Shown: positions 25,912-35,684 of the stretch, piece by piece
How positions within the stretch are numbered: position 1 is the stretch's first letter
Layout: every line of letters begins with the position of its first letter
Assembly: GCF_021083305.1 (NCBI RefSeq)
Contig: NZ_JAJFAY010000001.1
Location: forward strand, 1,950,063-2,014,062
Origin: Haladaptatus sp. DYF46
GTDB lineage: Archaea; Halobacteriota; Halobacteria; Halobacteriales; Haladaptataceae
Reading direction: 5' to 3'
Length of the DNA: 64,000 bases
The notes under the pieces: generated by a model
Seen by the model: the letters and a program-made list of their open reading frames with translations, nothing else
Databases searched by the model: none
What the model was told of the DNA's origin: nothing
Made by a program: the position numbers and the translations under genes

Positions 25912-26622
25912 ATGCAAGCAGTCCTCCTCGCCGCCGGGAAGGGAACCCGACTGCGACCGTTGACCGACGAGAAACCGAAAGCGCTGGTCGAAGTCGCCGG
26001 GAAACCGATTCTCACGCACTGTTTCGAAACCGTGGTCGAACTGGACGCGGAGGAGTTGGTCGTCGTGGTCGGCTACGAGGGCGACGAGATCCGGGAGCGA
26101 TACGGGAAGTCGTTCTCCGACGTGCCGATCACGTACGTTCGGCAGGACGAGCAGTTGGGAATGGCCCACGCGCTTCTGCAAGCCGAACCGTACGTCGACG
26201 GCGATTTTATGTGCGTGGACGGCGACTGCGTGATTCGGTCTGACCTCGAACCGTTAGTCGAACGCCAACGGGAGGACGGAGTGGACGCAGTACAGCACGT
26301 CGAACGCGTTTCGACCGAAGAGGCACGCGTCAAGGCCATCTGCGATGTCACCGACGAGGGGGAGCTTCTGGGAATCGAGAAGGAACCCGAGGATCCGCCG
26401 GAACCGAGTCTCATCGCGGCGGGGTTCGCCGTTTACGGTCCGGCGATGTTCGACGCGTGTGCGGAGACGGAACTGTCGGTGCGCGGCGAGTACGAACTCG
26501 CGGAGTCGATTCGGCGGTTCGTCGCCGACAACAGGATGCTGGTGATGCGAGCGGACGGGTGGTCCGTGAATATCAATACGCCGGAGGAACGGGAAACGGC
26601 CGAACGACGGCTTCGACAGTGA
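25912..26622 (+). CDS. sugar-phosphate nucleotidyltransferase
   Basis: The 236-residue protein has the NTP-transferase signature LLAAGKGTRLRPLTDEKPKA (residues 5-24), FMCVDGDCVI with the metal-binding Asp, and EYELAESIRRFV near the C-terminus. It activates a hexose or pentose phosphate as an NDP-sugar; glucose 1-phosphate is the commonest substrate, but this cannot be settled. It lacks the left-handed beta-helix acetyltransferase tail of GlmU. A TATA-like AAAATATCAT at 25884-25893 suggests a leaderless start. Confidence 0.92.
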   Translation: MQAVLLAAGKGTRLRPLTDEKPKALVEVAGKPILTHCFETVVELDAEELVVVVGYEGDEIRERYGKSFSDVPITYVRQDEQLGMAHALLQAEPYVDGDFMCVDGDCVIRSDLEPLVERQREDGVDAVQHVERVSTEEARVKAICDVTDEGELLGIEKEPEDPPEPSLIAAGFAVYGPAMFDACAETELSVRGEYELAESIRRFVADNRMLVMRADGWSVNINTPEERETAERRLRQ

Positions 26623-26691
26623 GCGGTGGGGTGGAGGAAGTGCATCGGAGCCATCACGATTAGGCATGACGATGTCGATAGGTGACGTGAT

Positions 26692-27321
26692 ATGCCGGGG
26701 GAAAACGCGGTGGAGATACCGGTCGATTCGGTTCGACTGGAGGGAAACCTGCACCTCCCGACCGACGGGGACGGCATCGTCCTGTTCGCGCACGGGAGCG
26801 GGAGCAGTCGGAAGAGTCCGCGAAACAACTTCGTCGCCGAGCGACTCCGCGAGTTCGGCCTCGGGACGCTCCTGTTCGACTTGCTCACGGAGGCGGAAGA
26901 CGAGATATACGCGAACCGCTTCGATATCGGACTGTTGACCGACCGTCTCGTCGCGGTAACGGAATGGGTGGAACGTCGCGCGGAAACCGAGGAGTACCGT
27001 CTCGGCTACTTCGGGTCGAGTACGGGGGCCGCCGCCGCGCTTCGCGGCGCGGCACGTCACCCGGAAATCGGCGCAACCGTCTCGCGCGGCGGGCGTGTGG
27101 ACCTCGCCGCGGACGCACTGGACGACGTGACGGCACCCACGCTGTTCATCGTCGGCGGTCTGGACACCGACGTACTCGAACTGAACCGCGAGGCCTACGA
27201 CCGATTGTCCTGTGAGAAACGCCTCGAAGTCGTGGATGGTGCGGGACACCTGTTCGAAGAACCGGGAGCGCTGGAATCGGTCGCGACGCTCGCGGGGGAG
27301 TGGTTCTCCTCACGACTTTGA
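26692..27321 (+). CDS. alpha/beta hydrolase, dienelactone hydrolase-like
   Basis: The 209-residue protein has an oxyanion-hole segment LFAHGSGSSR (residues 31-40), a nucleophile elbow GYFGSSTGAAA (likely S110), an acid in FIVGGLDTDVL and a His in DGAGHLFEEPG. These fit a serine hydrolase of the dienelactone/phosphoribosyltransferase-associated type. The substrate is unknown. It follows the nucleotidyltransferase with a 69-base gap on the same strand. Confidence 0.88.
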   Translation: MPGENAVEIPVDSVRLEGNLHLPTDGDGIVLFAHGSGSSRKSPRNNFVAERLREFGLGTLLFDLLTEAEDEIYANRFDIGLLTDRLVAVTEWVERRAETEEYRLGYFGSSTGAAAALRGAARHPEIGATVSRGGRVDLAADALDDVTAPTLFIVGGLDTDVLELNREAYDRLSCEKRLEVVDGAGHLFEEPGALESVATLAGEWFSSRL

Positions 27322-27354
27322 TACAGGTGTGCCGGTCGCTTCGCGCTGTTCGTG

Positions 27355-27582
27355 TCAGGAAAGGAAAAACGGGACGAGCGCGAGCAGCAAGCCGAGGAGA
27401 ACACAGAGCAGTCCATAGGTCTGATATCGAGCGACGCCGAATCCGCCGAGTTCGCCGTGCGAGGCGACGGCGACCGATTGTCTGATTTCGAACATTTCTC
27501 GCGGCTTAGCTGTCACGATAATGCCGATACCGGCGAATATGATGCCCGCAAGTAGCGATTCGAGCACGACCATACCAGCCAC
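27355..27582 (-). CDS. 75-residue membrane protein with two helices
   Basis: Helix 1 is about residues 5-24 (VVLESLLAGIIFAGIGIIVT) and helix 2 about 54-73 (YQTYGLLCVLLGLLLALVPF). A soluble loop lies between. It is the last gene on this strand after the peptide transporter operon, with a 30-base gap to the next membrane-protein gene. Function unknown. Confidence 0.65.
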   Translation of the reverse strand: MAGMVVLESLLAGIIFAGIGIIVTAKPREMFEIRQSVAVASHGELGGFGVARYQTYGLLCVLLGLLLALVPFFLS

Positions 27583-27612
27583 AAGAATGATATATGGTAA
27601 AACATTTGCGGC

Positions 27613-27969
27613 TCAGTATGCCGCACGTAAGACGAGCGTCATCACGGTCACGCCGAGCATGGCACCAGCGCCCAGACCGCCGATGACCGTCATGGCCTCA
27701 CGGGAGTCGGCCTCGGTCCATCCCGTGTTCGCGTCGAGATACTCCTGTGCGTTTTCCACCGCGCTCCCCGCGAACACAGATCCCGACCAGCCGAGAACGG
27801 CGAATCCGAACGCCAGCGCGGCGACGGCGAAGGTTTTCCGGCTAGCGAACGAAACCGTCCCGCCCGTGGCGACCACGAGCGCGATTCCAATGCCACCGAG
27901 CACGAACCCGATGGCACCGAATCGGGAAACGAGGAGAACGCGGGGACGCAGATAGCCGACGAAATCCAT
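27613..27969 (-). CDS. 118-residue membrane protein with three helices
   Basis: Three hydrophobic helices are visible (about residues 16-36, 46-68 and 93-115), joined by short loops. The start codon overlaps the stop of the upstream ABC permease gene, indicating co-transcription with the peptide importer. It is not a known importer subunit; it may be a hitch-hiking gene at the operon end. Family not recognised. Confidence 0.75.
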   Translation of the reverse strand: MDFVGYLRPRVLLVSRFGAIGFVLGGIGIALVVATGGTVSFASRKTFAVAALAFGFAVLGWSGSVFAGSAVENAQEYLDANTGWTEADSREAMTVIGGLGAGAMLGVTVMTLVLRAAY

Positions 27970-28895
27970 CAGTCCACGGCTTCCCGCATCCGCGGGTCGA
28001 GCGCGTCACGCATCCCGTCGCCGAGGAGGTTGAATCCCAACACCGTTACGGCGAGGAAGAGACCGGGGAAGAACGACCACCACCACGCGCTCGGAACGCT
28101 GAACAGGCCGTGCTTGACGCCGTTCGAGAGCATCAGCCCCCACGAGGGCGTTCCGGGGTCGGCACCGAACCCGAGGAACGACAGCGCCGCGAGGTCGAGG
28201 ATGGCGAGGCCGAAGTTGAGCGTACTCTGCACCGTAATCGGCGCGAGGCAGTTCGGAAGGACGTGACGGACGAGCACGCGCGGGTTCTTCGCACCCAACG
28301 CCACCGTCGCGTCGATGTACTCGTCTTCGAGGACCTTGAGCGCCGCTCCGCGCACGACACGGGCGAACCGCGGCGTATAGACGAGAGTCAGCGCGGCGAC
28401 TGCACGCCACAGTCCCCATTCATCGGGGAACACCGCGACCAGTGCGAGCGACAGCAGCAGGGACGGAAACGCCAGCAGGATGTCCATCGTCCGCATGATG
28501 ACGTTGTCCGTCAGGTCGCTGTAGTACGCCGCGACGACGCCGAGACCGACACCGAGAACCGTCGAGGCGACGACCGTCACGGTTCCGAACAGCATGGCGT
28601 ACCACGCGCCGTAGAGGACACGCGGGAAAATGTCCTGTGACTGCAGGTTGGTCCCGAAGGGATAGGTTTCACTCGGAGCGTGGAGACTCGGTTGGATACC
28701 GATTTGTGACTGTTTGATGGCCGCGAGGTCGATGGTCACTCTCGCGTACACCGCCACCACGAGTATGAAGAGGATGATGGTGAGACCGGTGACTGCGAGC
28801 CGATTCGACAGGAGTTCGGAGAGGAACGGCGAGGCCCGCAGGCGTTCGAAGAACCCGCGAGAGACCGTTTCACTGTTTTCCGTTTGCGTGCTCAT
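27969..28895 (-). CDS. dipeptide/oligopeptide ABC transporter permease, DppC-like
   Basis: The 308-residue permease has an N-terminal anchor helix (about residues 35-52), the ABC2/DppC motif region EDEYIDATVALGAKNPRVLV, RHVLPNCLAPITVQ as the EAA loop, and about five further helices. It pairs with the DppB-like permease encoded immediately upstream; the two reading frames overlap by four bases. Together they form the channel of a peptide or nickel-type importer. Confidence 0.93.
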   Translation of the reverse strand: MSTQTENSETVSRGFFERLRASPFLSELLSNRLAVTGLTIILFILVVAVYARVTIDLAAIKQSQIGIQPSLHAPSETYPFGTNLQSQDIFPRVLYGAWYAMLFGTVTVVASTVLGVGLGVVAAYYSDLTDNVIMRTMDILLAFPSLLLSLALVAVFPDEWGLWRAVAALTLVYTPRFARVVRGAALKVLEDEYIDATVALGAKNPRVLVRHVLPNCLAPITVQSTLNFGLAILDLAALSFLGFGADPGTPSWGLMLSNGVKHGLFSVPSAWWWSFFPGLFLAVTVLGFNLLGDGMRDALDPRMREAVD

Positions 28896-29905
28896 TGTTG
28901 GATCCTCGGATCGAGATAGGAATAGGTGATGTCGACGAACAGGTTGACGAGGGTGAACAGGAGCGCGAACGTCAACACGGTGCCCTGCACCACCGGGAAG
29001 TCACCGGCTTCGATGGCTTTCACCAGCATGGTTCCGATACCGGGAATACCGAAGACGGTTTCCGTCAGCACCGCGCCGCCGAGCAGGGTGCCGAACTGGA
29101 TGCCGATGACCGTCACGACCGGAATCAGCGCGTTGCGGAAGCCGTGTTTCAGCATCGTGATTTTCGTTCCCTGCCCCTTCGCGCGGGCGGTTCGGATGTA
29201 GTCCTGGCGCACGACTTCGAGCATGGACGAGCGCATCATCCGCGAGATGAGCGCCATCGAGTAAATCCCGATGACGAGGGAGGGCAGTATCAGGTGCATG
29301 GCCGCCGACTGAAACGCCGCGAAGTTTCCGTTCAACAGCGTATCGACCGTGATGAGGCCGGTGACGAGGTTGATGCTGTACTCCGAGGCGATACGGCCGC
29401 TCGGCGGGAAGACGTGCAGTACCTGGGCGAAGAGGAGAATGAGAAGCGGACCGCTCCAGTAAATCGGGATGCTGATTCCGGTCAGCGCGCCGATTCGGGT
29501 GAAGTGGTCGGTCACGGAATCCTGCTTGATGGCCGAAATCACGCCGAGCGGAATGCCGAACAGGATGCCGAACAGTTGTCCGTACAGCGCCATCTCGACG
29601 GTGACGGGAAGCCTGTGCAGGAGGATGGTCGTGACCGGAACGTTCTTTCGAATCTGGTAGGACTGTCCGAGGTCGAGATGCGCCGTATCCCAGAGGAACT
29701 GTCCGTACTGGACCCAAATAGGCTGGTCCAACCCCATTTCGTGGCGGACCTGACGAACGAACGCTTCCGAGGCCCGTTGACCTGCGACCGCGCGTGCGGG
29801 GTCGCCCGGCGAGAGTTGGAGAATGGCGAAAACGAACGTCGCCACCCCGAGCAGCACGGGAATAAGTAGCAACAGACGTTTGATAACGAACCGCTTGGAT
29901 ATCAT
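28892..29905 (-). CDS. dipeptide/oligopeptide ABC transporter permease, DppB-like
   Basis: The 337-residue permease starts with a typical first helix (IKRLLLLIPVLLGVATFVFA) and the family segment LSPGDPARAVAG. The EAA loop is QDYIRTARAKGQGTKITMLK followed by HGFRNALIPVVTVIG. About six helices are expected. It sits between the substrate-binding protein and the DppC-like permease, all on one strand with short gaps. Confidence 0.94.
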   Translation of the reverse strand: MISKRFVIKRLLLLIPVLLGVATFVFAILQLSPGDPARAVAGQRASEAFVRQVRHEMGLDQPIWVQYGQFLWDTAHLDLGQSYQIRKNVPVTTILLHRLPVTVEMALYGQLFGILFGIPLGVISAIKQDSVTDHFTRIGALTGISIPIYWSGPLLILLFAQVLHVFPPSGRIASEYSINLVTGLITVDTLLNGNFAAFQSAAMHLILPSLVIGIYSMALISRMMRSSMLEVVRQDYIRTARAKGQGTKITMLKHGFRNALIPVVTVIGIQFGTLLGGAVLTETVFGIPGIGTMLVKAIEAGDFPVVQGTVLTFALLFTLVNLFVDITYSYLDPRIQQ

Positions 29906-29956
29906 CTACTTCAATCTCAAACGTCGGGGGGTCAAAAAAGACTCGTTACCGTAGTC

Positions 29957-31672
29957 TCAGTTGAGTTTAACGAGACGCAGGTACGGACCGCTGATGGGTG
30001 CGAGTTTGAATCCGCTGACGCTGTTGTGGACGCCGCGGAGGTCCTTCGCGTGGTCCATGAACACCCACGGCGCTTCGTCGTGAGCGATCTTTCCGGCCTG
30101 TTTGTACTTCTTCTTCCGCGCCGCGTTGTCGTAGGTCACTTGCGCGTCCTCGACGAGCTTCATGAAGTCCGTGTTCGCCCATCCGGCGACGTTGAGCGTG
30201 TTGAAGTTCTCGGCGTCGAAGCTGACCCAGTCCTGTCCGTCCGGAACCTTGTCGATGGAGACGCCGGGGTGGAGCAGCGCGTAGTGGAAGTTGTCCGGGT
30301 CGGCGTTGTCCGTCATCCATCCGAGGAAACACGCGTCGTGCTTCCCGGTTTCCGTGTAGGTGAGGAACGGGTCGAACGCCTGCTGGTTGATGGTCACGTC
30401 GATGCCCACCTGGTTCAGGTTGGACTTGACGGTCTGGGCCGCCTGAATCGGACTCGGGTTGTAAGTGCGGGGATTCTTGAACGTCGCCAACTCGAAGGAG
30501 AAGCCGTCGCCGTAGCCCGCTTGCTTGAGCAGTTTCTTCGCCTTCTCCGGGTTGTACTCGTACGGACTGAGGCTGTCGTTGTACCCCATCACGCTGCTCG
30601 GAATCGGCTGGTTCGCCTGCTTCGCGATGCCCTTGAAGATGGTGTCGACGATGGCCTTCGTGTTGATGGCGTGGCTGATGGCCTGACGGACCTTCTTCTT
30701 GCGGAAGGCCTCGACCTTCGCCATGTTGAACGCCATGTAACCGATGTTGATACCCGCGTCGGAGACGAGTTCCGCGTTGCTCGACTTCTCGACCTGCTGT
30801 GAGGACTGTGCGCCGAGGCCGTCGATGATGTCGGCGTCGCCAGAGTCGAGCGTCTGTGCGCGGGACGTGTTGCTTCCGACGACGGTGAACACGACTTCGT
30901 CCACGTGGGGACCGTCTCCCCAGTAGTCCGCGTTCTTTTCGAGGCGGACGCGGTTGTTGCTCGTGTCCCAGTTCTTCAGTTTGAACGGACCGGTGCCGAC
31001 GGGGTCGGATTTGAGCTTTGTGCCCTTCTCCTCGATGGCTTTCTTCGAGTGAACCGCGGAGACGAACATCGCGAGGTTCGGGAGGATGGGCGCGTACTTC
31101 TTCTCCAAGTTGATTGTCAGTTTGTGGTCGCTCGCCGCTTCCACGTTCTTGACGACGCCGAGCGTGTACGGGCCGTAGGAGGAGGCGTACTTCTTGCCGG
31201 GGTAGTGTTTGTAGCTCTCGTCCACGAACCGGCGATAGGTGGCCACGAAGTCGTCCGCGGTGAAATCCTCGCCGTTGTGAAATTTCACGTTCTTGCGGAG
31301 GTCGAGCGTGACCGTCTTGCCGTCCACGTTCCAGTTCGTCGCGAGCCCTTCCGTGAGGGAGGTCTTACCGGGTTTGAACGCGATGAGGGTGTCGTACAGT
31401 TGGTTCGTGACCTTCGCGACTTCGCCGCTCGTCGAGTTCTGGAAGTCGAGGGACCCCGAACTGCTGCCGCGGGCGTAGGTGAGGGTGCTGCCCGAACTGC
31501 CGCTCCCATCACCGTTACCATCGCCGCTTCCGTCCCCGCTGCCGTCGCCGGAGCCGGTGGTTTCGTCGTCCGTACTGCCGCCGATACAACCCGCGAGTGT
31601 CGCTGCCGCGGCCGCGCCGCCAGCAGCTTTGAGGAAACTACGTCTGTCAGTTACTCTGTCGCGTGACGCCAT
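29957..31672 (-). CDS. ABC transporter substrate-binding lipoprotein, family 5 (DppA-like)
   Basis: The 571-residue protein has a twin-arginine signal (DRRSFLKAAGG) with lipobox (LAGCIG), then a Gly/Ser/Asp-rich linker, then the family 5 solute-binding fold. Recognisable regions are YDTLIAFKPG, VTLDLRKNVKFHNGEDFTAD, RQAISHAINTKAIVDTIFKG and the C-terminal YKQAGKIAHDEAPWVFM. It captures peptides or related solutes outside the cell. The start is supported by the signal and by the TATA box at 31694-31702. Confidence 0.94.
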   Translation of the reverse strand: MASRDRVTDRRSFLKAAGGAAAAATLAGCIGGSTDDETTGSGDGSGDGSGDGNGDGSGSSGSTLTYARGSSSGSLDFQNSTSGEVAKVTNQLYDTLIAFKPGKTSLTEGLATNWNVDGKTVTLDLRKNVKFHNGEDFTADDFVATYRRFVDESYKHYPGKKYASSYGPYTLGVVKNVEAASDHKLTINLEKKYAPILPNLAMFVSAVHSKKAIEEKGTKLKSDPVGTGPFKLKNWDTSNNRVRLEKNADYWGDGPHVDEVVFTVVGSNTSRAQTLDSGDADIIDGLGAQSSQQVEKSSNAELVSDAGINIGYMAFNMAKVEAFRKKKVRQAISHAINTKAIVDTIFKGIAKQANQPIPSSVMGYNDSLSPYEYNPEKAKKLLKQAGYGDGFSFELATFKNPRTYNPSPIQAAQTVKSNLNQVGIDVTINQQAFDPFLTYTETGKHDACFLGWMTDNADPDNFHYALLHPGVSIDKVPDGQDWVSFDAENFNTLNVAGWANTDFMKLVEDAQVTYDNAARKKKYKQAGKIAHDEAPWVFMDHAKDLRGVHNSVSGFKLAPISGPYLRLVKLN

Positions 31673-31693
31673 ACGCCAGTGTGGTCACATGTT

Positions 31694-31702
31694 CTATATA
31701 AA
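31694..31702 (-). promoter_or_regulatory. TATA box of the substrate-binding protein gene
   Basis: TTTATATAG on the minus strand lies 22-30 bases before the ATG at 31672, a strong box A match. This gives the binding-protein gene its own promoter inside the operon, allowing higher expression than the ATPase gene upstream. Confidence 0.65.
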
Positions 31703-31989
31703 CATACCGGACCAATAGTAACGAATACGTGAGTGGAAAAAAGGATAAAATCGAAATCTGACATCGATTCCACAACAGTTAGCGAATTAACCGCAGCTTC
31801 GTGAAGCTATCGTTGTTTTTTAGCCGTGAAAGCTAGATTCAAAATAGAGACCGAGATGGGTTCGAAGTGGTTCCCATCTGGGTCGTTTTCGACCACGGGA
31901 AGCGACTTCGCGTGGACTAAAAACGTCCGGAAATGACCAGACTGGTGAGTCGATGTACAACGATGGTGAGTGAAGGGAGGAAAGACGAC
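31703..31989. other. intergenic spacer between ATPase and binding-protein genes
   Basis: Within the importer locus this 287-base spacer has a T-run on the minus strand at about 31919-31923 (end of the ATPase transcript) and a small hairpin AGCTTCGTGAAGCT near 31797-31810. No gene is seen. Confidence 0.45.
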
Positions 31990-34566
31990 CTATTCCGGTT
32001 GGTCGTAGAGGTGGCAGGCCGACGGATGCGTCGTGTCCTGTAGGGTCGGACTCGTCCGTTCGCAGATGCTCGTGAAGTTGTCCGCGAGGAGCGATTCGGC
32101 CGATTCCCAGTTACCGTCCGAGAGGTGGTCGAACGACCGGGCGACGATTTCCCGCGGTTCGCCGGTCGGTTCCGTCTCGAACAGTCGGTCCCAGAGCGCG
32201 GCGTGGAACGGGTTCTCCGCTGGCTGTCGGGGTGCTTGAGTACTCGTCGAACCACGTGAGTCCGCGTCCGACGAGGGCTGAGCGTCCGTCTGTCTCTCAC
32301 CGCCGTCCGTCGCGGCGCGTGCCGATTGCCCCCCCGCTGCTGCCTGTTCGTGAACCGATTCGAGGTTGATGGCCTGCTTCTCGACGCGCTCGCGGTAGTT
32401 CATCACTTCGCGGTACGCCTGCTGGTCGATGTCCATCCCGTCGGGCGGGATTATCTGCGGACAGCGGGTTCGGAAGTGACATCCGGACGGCGGGTCGATG
32501 GGCGACGGGACGTCTCCCTTGAGGATGACCCGGTCGTCCGTATCCGCCCGCGGATCGGGTTCGGGAATCGCGGAGAGGAGTGCCTGCGTGTAGGGGTGTT
32601 TCGGGTCGTCGAACAGTTCGTCCGTGTCCGCGACTTCCACGATTTCGCCGAGATACATCACCGCGATGCGGTCGGAGATGTGCCGGACGACCGATAGGTC
32701 GTGGGCGATGAACAGGAACGTCAGGCCGAACTCGTCCTGCAGGTCTTCGAGGAGGTTGATGATCTGAGCCTGTACGGACACGTCCAGCGCCGAGACGGGT
32801 TCGTCGGCGACGATGAAGTCCGGGTCCACCGCGAGCGCGCGGGCGATGCCGACGCGCTGGCGCTGGCCGCCGGAAATCTCGTGCGGATACCGGTCACGCT
32901 GGCTGGGGTCCAGACCGACGTTTTCCATCAGTTCGTTCACGCGATCCGAGCGGTTCTCCTCCGCGAGACCGTGAATCTGGAGCGGTTCGGAGATTATCTT
33001 CCCGATGGACATTCGCGGGTCGAGGCTGGACAGCGGGTCCTGAAAGATCATCTGCATGTCCTTTCTCGTCTCGCGCATCTCGTCGTCATCCAACCCGCCG
33101 AGGTCAGTTCCGGCGAAGACGACGCGCCCGTCGGTCAGCGTTTCGAGGCGGAGGAGCGACCGACCGGCGGTCGATTTCCCACACCCGGACTCGCCGACCA
33201 AGCCCACCGTCTCGCCCTCGTAGATGTCGAACGAGATGCCGTCGACCGCTTTCACGCTGTCGTCGCCGTCGGAAAGCCACTTGTCGAGGAAGTCGTCCGC
33301 GCGCGAGTAGTGTTTCTTCAAACTGTCCACGGTGACGAGTCTGTCGCCGACGGCGTGTTCGCCCGTCGTCACGCTCTCCCGTTCCTCGACGTACTCCGCA
33401 CCGTCGAACGATTCGAGGATGCATTTCGCGCGGTGGTCGACAACACCGGAAGCAGCGGCGTCCGGTTGGCTCACGAGAGACTCGCTCCCGTGAGCGTCCT
33501 CCGAGCCGTGTTGCAGGTTCGGAATCTCGCCCTGCGTACACTCGGGTTGTTCCCACGGACACCGGTCGGCGAAGTGGCATCCTTCGGGCATGTCGATGAG
33601 GTCGGGGACGTTTCCGTCGATAGGGGTCAACCGTTCTTTGTCCTCGCGCGGGATGGATTCGAGGAGGGCGTAGGTGTAGGGGTGACTCGGGTTGTGGAAG
33701 ATTTCGTCAACCGGCCCGACCTCCACCAAGTCGCCCGCGTACATCACCGCGACCCGGTCGCAGGTCTCGGCGACGACGCCGAGGTCGTGGGTGATCATGA
33801 AGACCGACATGCCCAACTCGTCCTGCAGGTCGTTGATGAGGTCGAGAATTTGGGCCTGAATCGTCACGTCGAGCGCCGTCGTCGGTTCGTCCGCGATGAG
33901 CAGTTTCGGTTTGCACGCGAGCGCGATGGCGATGAGGACGCGCTGGCGCATCCCGCCCGAGAACTCGTGCGGGTACTCCTCGACGCGGGATTCGGGTTCG
34001 GGAATCCCGACCTCTTCGAGGATGTCGATGGTGTCTTCGAGGAGTTCGCCGTCGATTTCGCCGCCGCCGATTTTCGGGGCGATTTCGCGCACCGCGTTCC
34101 ACCAGCTATCCTTCCGTTTGCCGCCGTACTGGTGCAGTTCGAGGCTCTCCGCGACCTGTTCGCCCACGGTCAGCGCCGGGTTGAGCGAGGTCATGGGGTC
34201 CTGAAATATCATCCCCATCTCGCTGCCGCGGATGTCACGCATGACGGATTCGGGCGCGGACATGATGTCGATGTATCCCTCGTCGGGGAAGACGTACTCC
34301 CCGACGCCGCTCGGATACTTGTCGGCGAACTCGGCTGCGACCTCCTCGTGTTCGAAACGGACGTCGCCGGAGACGACTTCGCCCGGTTCGTCGATGAGCT
34401 GCATCGCCGAGAGCGCGGTGACGCTTTTCCCGGACCCGGATTCGCCGACGAGGCCGATGGTTTCGCCTTCACGTATGTTCAGTTCGAAGTCGTCCACCGC
34501 CTCGACAGTCCCCCGTTCCGTGTGGAACTGCGTTTTCAGATTCGAGATGGACAATAAATCGGTCAC
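31990..34566 (-). CDS. fused double ATPase of the peptide ABC importer (DppD-DppF fusion)
   Basis: The 858-residue protein holds two complete ABC ATPases. Domain 1 has Walker A GESGSGKS (41-48), signature FSGGMRQR and Walker B LLIADEP. Domain 2 has Walker A GESGCGKS (about 457-464), signature ISGGQRQR and Walker B FIVADEP. Each is followed by an oligopeptide-type cysteine segment ([14 protein letters not shown] and CHFRTRCPQ). In domain 2 that segment is interrupted by about 130 hydrophilic residues before its second half ([20 protein letters not shown]). It drives the permeases encoded downstream, replacing separate DppD and DppF. Confidence 0.94.
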   Translation of the reverse strand: MTDLLSISNLKTQFHTERGTVEAVDDFELNIREGETIGLVGESGSGKSVTALSAMQLIDEPGEVVSGDVRFEHEEVAAEFADKYPSGVGEYVFPDEGYIDIMSAPESVMRDIRGSEMGMIFQDPMTSLNPALTVGEQVAESLELHQYGGKRKDSWWNAVREIAPKIGGGEIDGELLEDTIDILEEVGIPEPESRVEEYPHEFSGGMRQRVLIAIALACKPKLLIADEPTTALDVTIQAQILDLINDLQDELGMSVFMITHDLGVVAETCDRVAVMYAGDLVEVGPVDEIFHNPSHPYTYALLESIPREDKERLTPIDGNVPDLIDMPEGCHFADRCPWEQPECTQGEIPNLQHGSEDAHGSESLVSQPDAAASGVVDHRAKCILESFDGAEYVEERESVTTGEHAVGDRLVTVDSLKKHYSRADDFLDKWLSDGDDSVKAVDGISFDIYEGETVGLVGESGCGKSTAGRSLLRLETLTDGRVVFAGTDLGGLDDDEMRETRKDMQMIFQDPLSSLDPRMSIGKIISEPLQIHGLAEENRSDRVNELMENVGLDPSQRDRYPHEISGGQRQRVGIARALAVDPDFIVADEPVSALDVSVQAQIINLLEDLQDEFGLTFLFIAHDLSVVRHISDRIAVMYLGEIVEVADTDELFDDPKHPYTQALLSAIPEPDPRADTDDRVILKGDVPSPIDPPSGCHFRTRCPQIIPPDGMDIDQQAYREVMNYRERVEKQAINLESVHEQAAAGGQSARAATDGGERQTDAQPSSDADSRGSTSTQAPRQPAENPFHAALWDRLFETEPTGEPREIVARSFDHLSDGNWESAESLLADNFTSICERTSPTLQDTTHPSACHLYDQPE

Positions 34567-34715
34567 AATTACGCGGCAATGGTTGTCGCGTGAGGAAAAA
34601 TGGTTCGGTTGGGTTTAGCACGCGACACCGGAACGAAAGGGAAATTCCGGCTATCGGTTTGGAAACGGTATCGTCGGGAGGAACGAACGGATGAAGTGGA
34701 AATCGTCGTCGAACC

Positions 34716-35243
34716 TCAGAGCCGCAACACCATCTCCAATTCGAAGCTCTCGGCGTCCGCGGTTTCGAACCCGACGTTTCGGTAGAGGTTGACCGCGGCG
34801 CGGTTCCAGCGTTCGACCGTCAGCCAGACCTTGTCGATGTTCTGTGCCCGTCCGTAGCCGAGCAGGGTTCGGATGAGGTGTGAACCGATACCCGCCCGTT
34901 GGTAGTCCTGATGGACGAAGATGGCCAGTTCGTACGCCGAATCGCCGTCCGGGACGAGCGTCGCGTGTCCGGCGACGGTATCTCCGTTCCACGCGACGAC
35001 GTTCAGCCCGTCCCCCTCGGTCAGGGTCTCCACCCAGTCGCGCACCCGATACTCCGTTGCCGGCGGAATTCCCTGTGCCCGGTCCGCCGGGTCGAAATCG
35101 ACGTACATCGAGATGAGATCCTCCTCGTCCCCCTCCTCGAAGGGACGGATTTCGATTTCCCTCCCCTCGCGGTCGTTGAACGCCTGTGGCGGCTCCGGGA
35201 ACGGGCCGGCAGGTTCGTCCGGGAAGCGTCGGTCGGGGGTCAT
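34716..35243 (-). CDS. GNAT family N-acetyltransferase
   Basis: The 175-residue protein has the GNAT fold. The acetyl-CoA-binding motif A is ELAIFVHQDYQRAGIGSHLI (about residues 105-124), and motif B includes VWLTVERWNRAAVNLYRNVGF. An N-terminal tail of about 30 residues is rich in Pro and charged residues. The acceptor is unknown. Its ATG overlaps the stop of the universal stress protein gene (ATGA), so the two are translationally coupled. Confidence 0.9.
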   Translation of the reverse strand: MTPDRRFPDEPAGPFPEPPQAFNDREGREIEIRPFEEGDEEDLISMYVDFDPADRAQGIPPATEYRVRDWVETLTEGDGLNVVAWNGDTVAGHATLVPDGDSAYELAIFVHQDYQRAGIGSHLIRTLLGYGRAQNIDKVWLTVERWNRAAVNLYRNVGFETADAESFELEMVLRL

Positions 35244-35608
35244 CGTACCAGTTTCACCGAGACGTGGGAGTTCAACAGGACGAATTCGGCTATCTGACCG
35301 AGCCGGATTTTACCCATTGGACTGCGCTGGCCGCCGCCGAGGACTATCTGCTCGAACCCCTCGCTTTCCGCGACGTCGAGTAGGCGGCTTCCGGGGTCGC
35401 CCGAAACGTCCCGAACGGACGCCTCCAGTCCGGCGTCGTCCAGCACGGCTTCCGCTTTCTCGCGGATGTCGCCCTTTCCCCGGTCGCTCTGTGGATTGTC
35501 GAGTAGCGCAACCGTCAGTTCGTCGTCGGCCGCAACCGCGCGCGATACCGTTCGTTCGAGCGCGGTCAGAGAGTCGTCGCTCCCGCCGATTCCCAGTAAT
35601 ACCTTCAT
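35240..35608 (-). CDS. universal stress protein family protein
   Basis: The 122-residue single-domain protein starts MKVLLGIGGSDDSLTALERT and has a C-terminal IVLGGGQRSPMGKIRLGQIA, an ATP-binding-like G-2x-G-9x-G pattern. It is short for the family. A longer frame exists upstream, but its sequence is not conserved and runs through the divergent gene, so the ATG at 35608 is chosen. It is coupled to a GNAT acetyltransferase gene, which may modify or act with it. Confidence 0.88.
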   Translation of the reverse strand: MKVLLGIGGSDDSLTALERTVSRAVAADDELTVALLDNPQSDRGKGDIREKAEAVLDDAGLEASVRDVSGDPGSRLLDVAESEGFEQIVLGGGQRSPMGKIRLGQIAEFVLLNSHVSVKLVR

Positions 35609-35684
35609 ACTACCTCCATTCCCGCCGGGTATCAAAACAGTTGGGTGCGATACGCTTTTGCACTCCGCTCGGTAACGACGGACT

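Noticed and set aside
32701..34557. 618-codon plus-strand ORF opposite the fused peptide-importer ATPase
   Set aside because: The minus strand has complete Walker and signature motifs in two domains; this frame has none.
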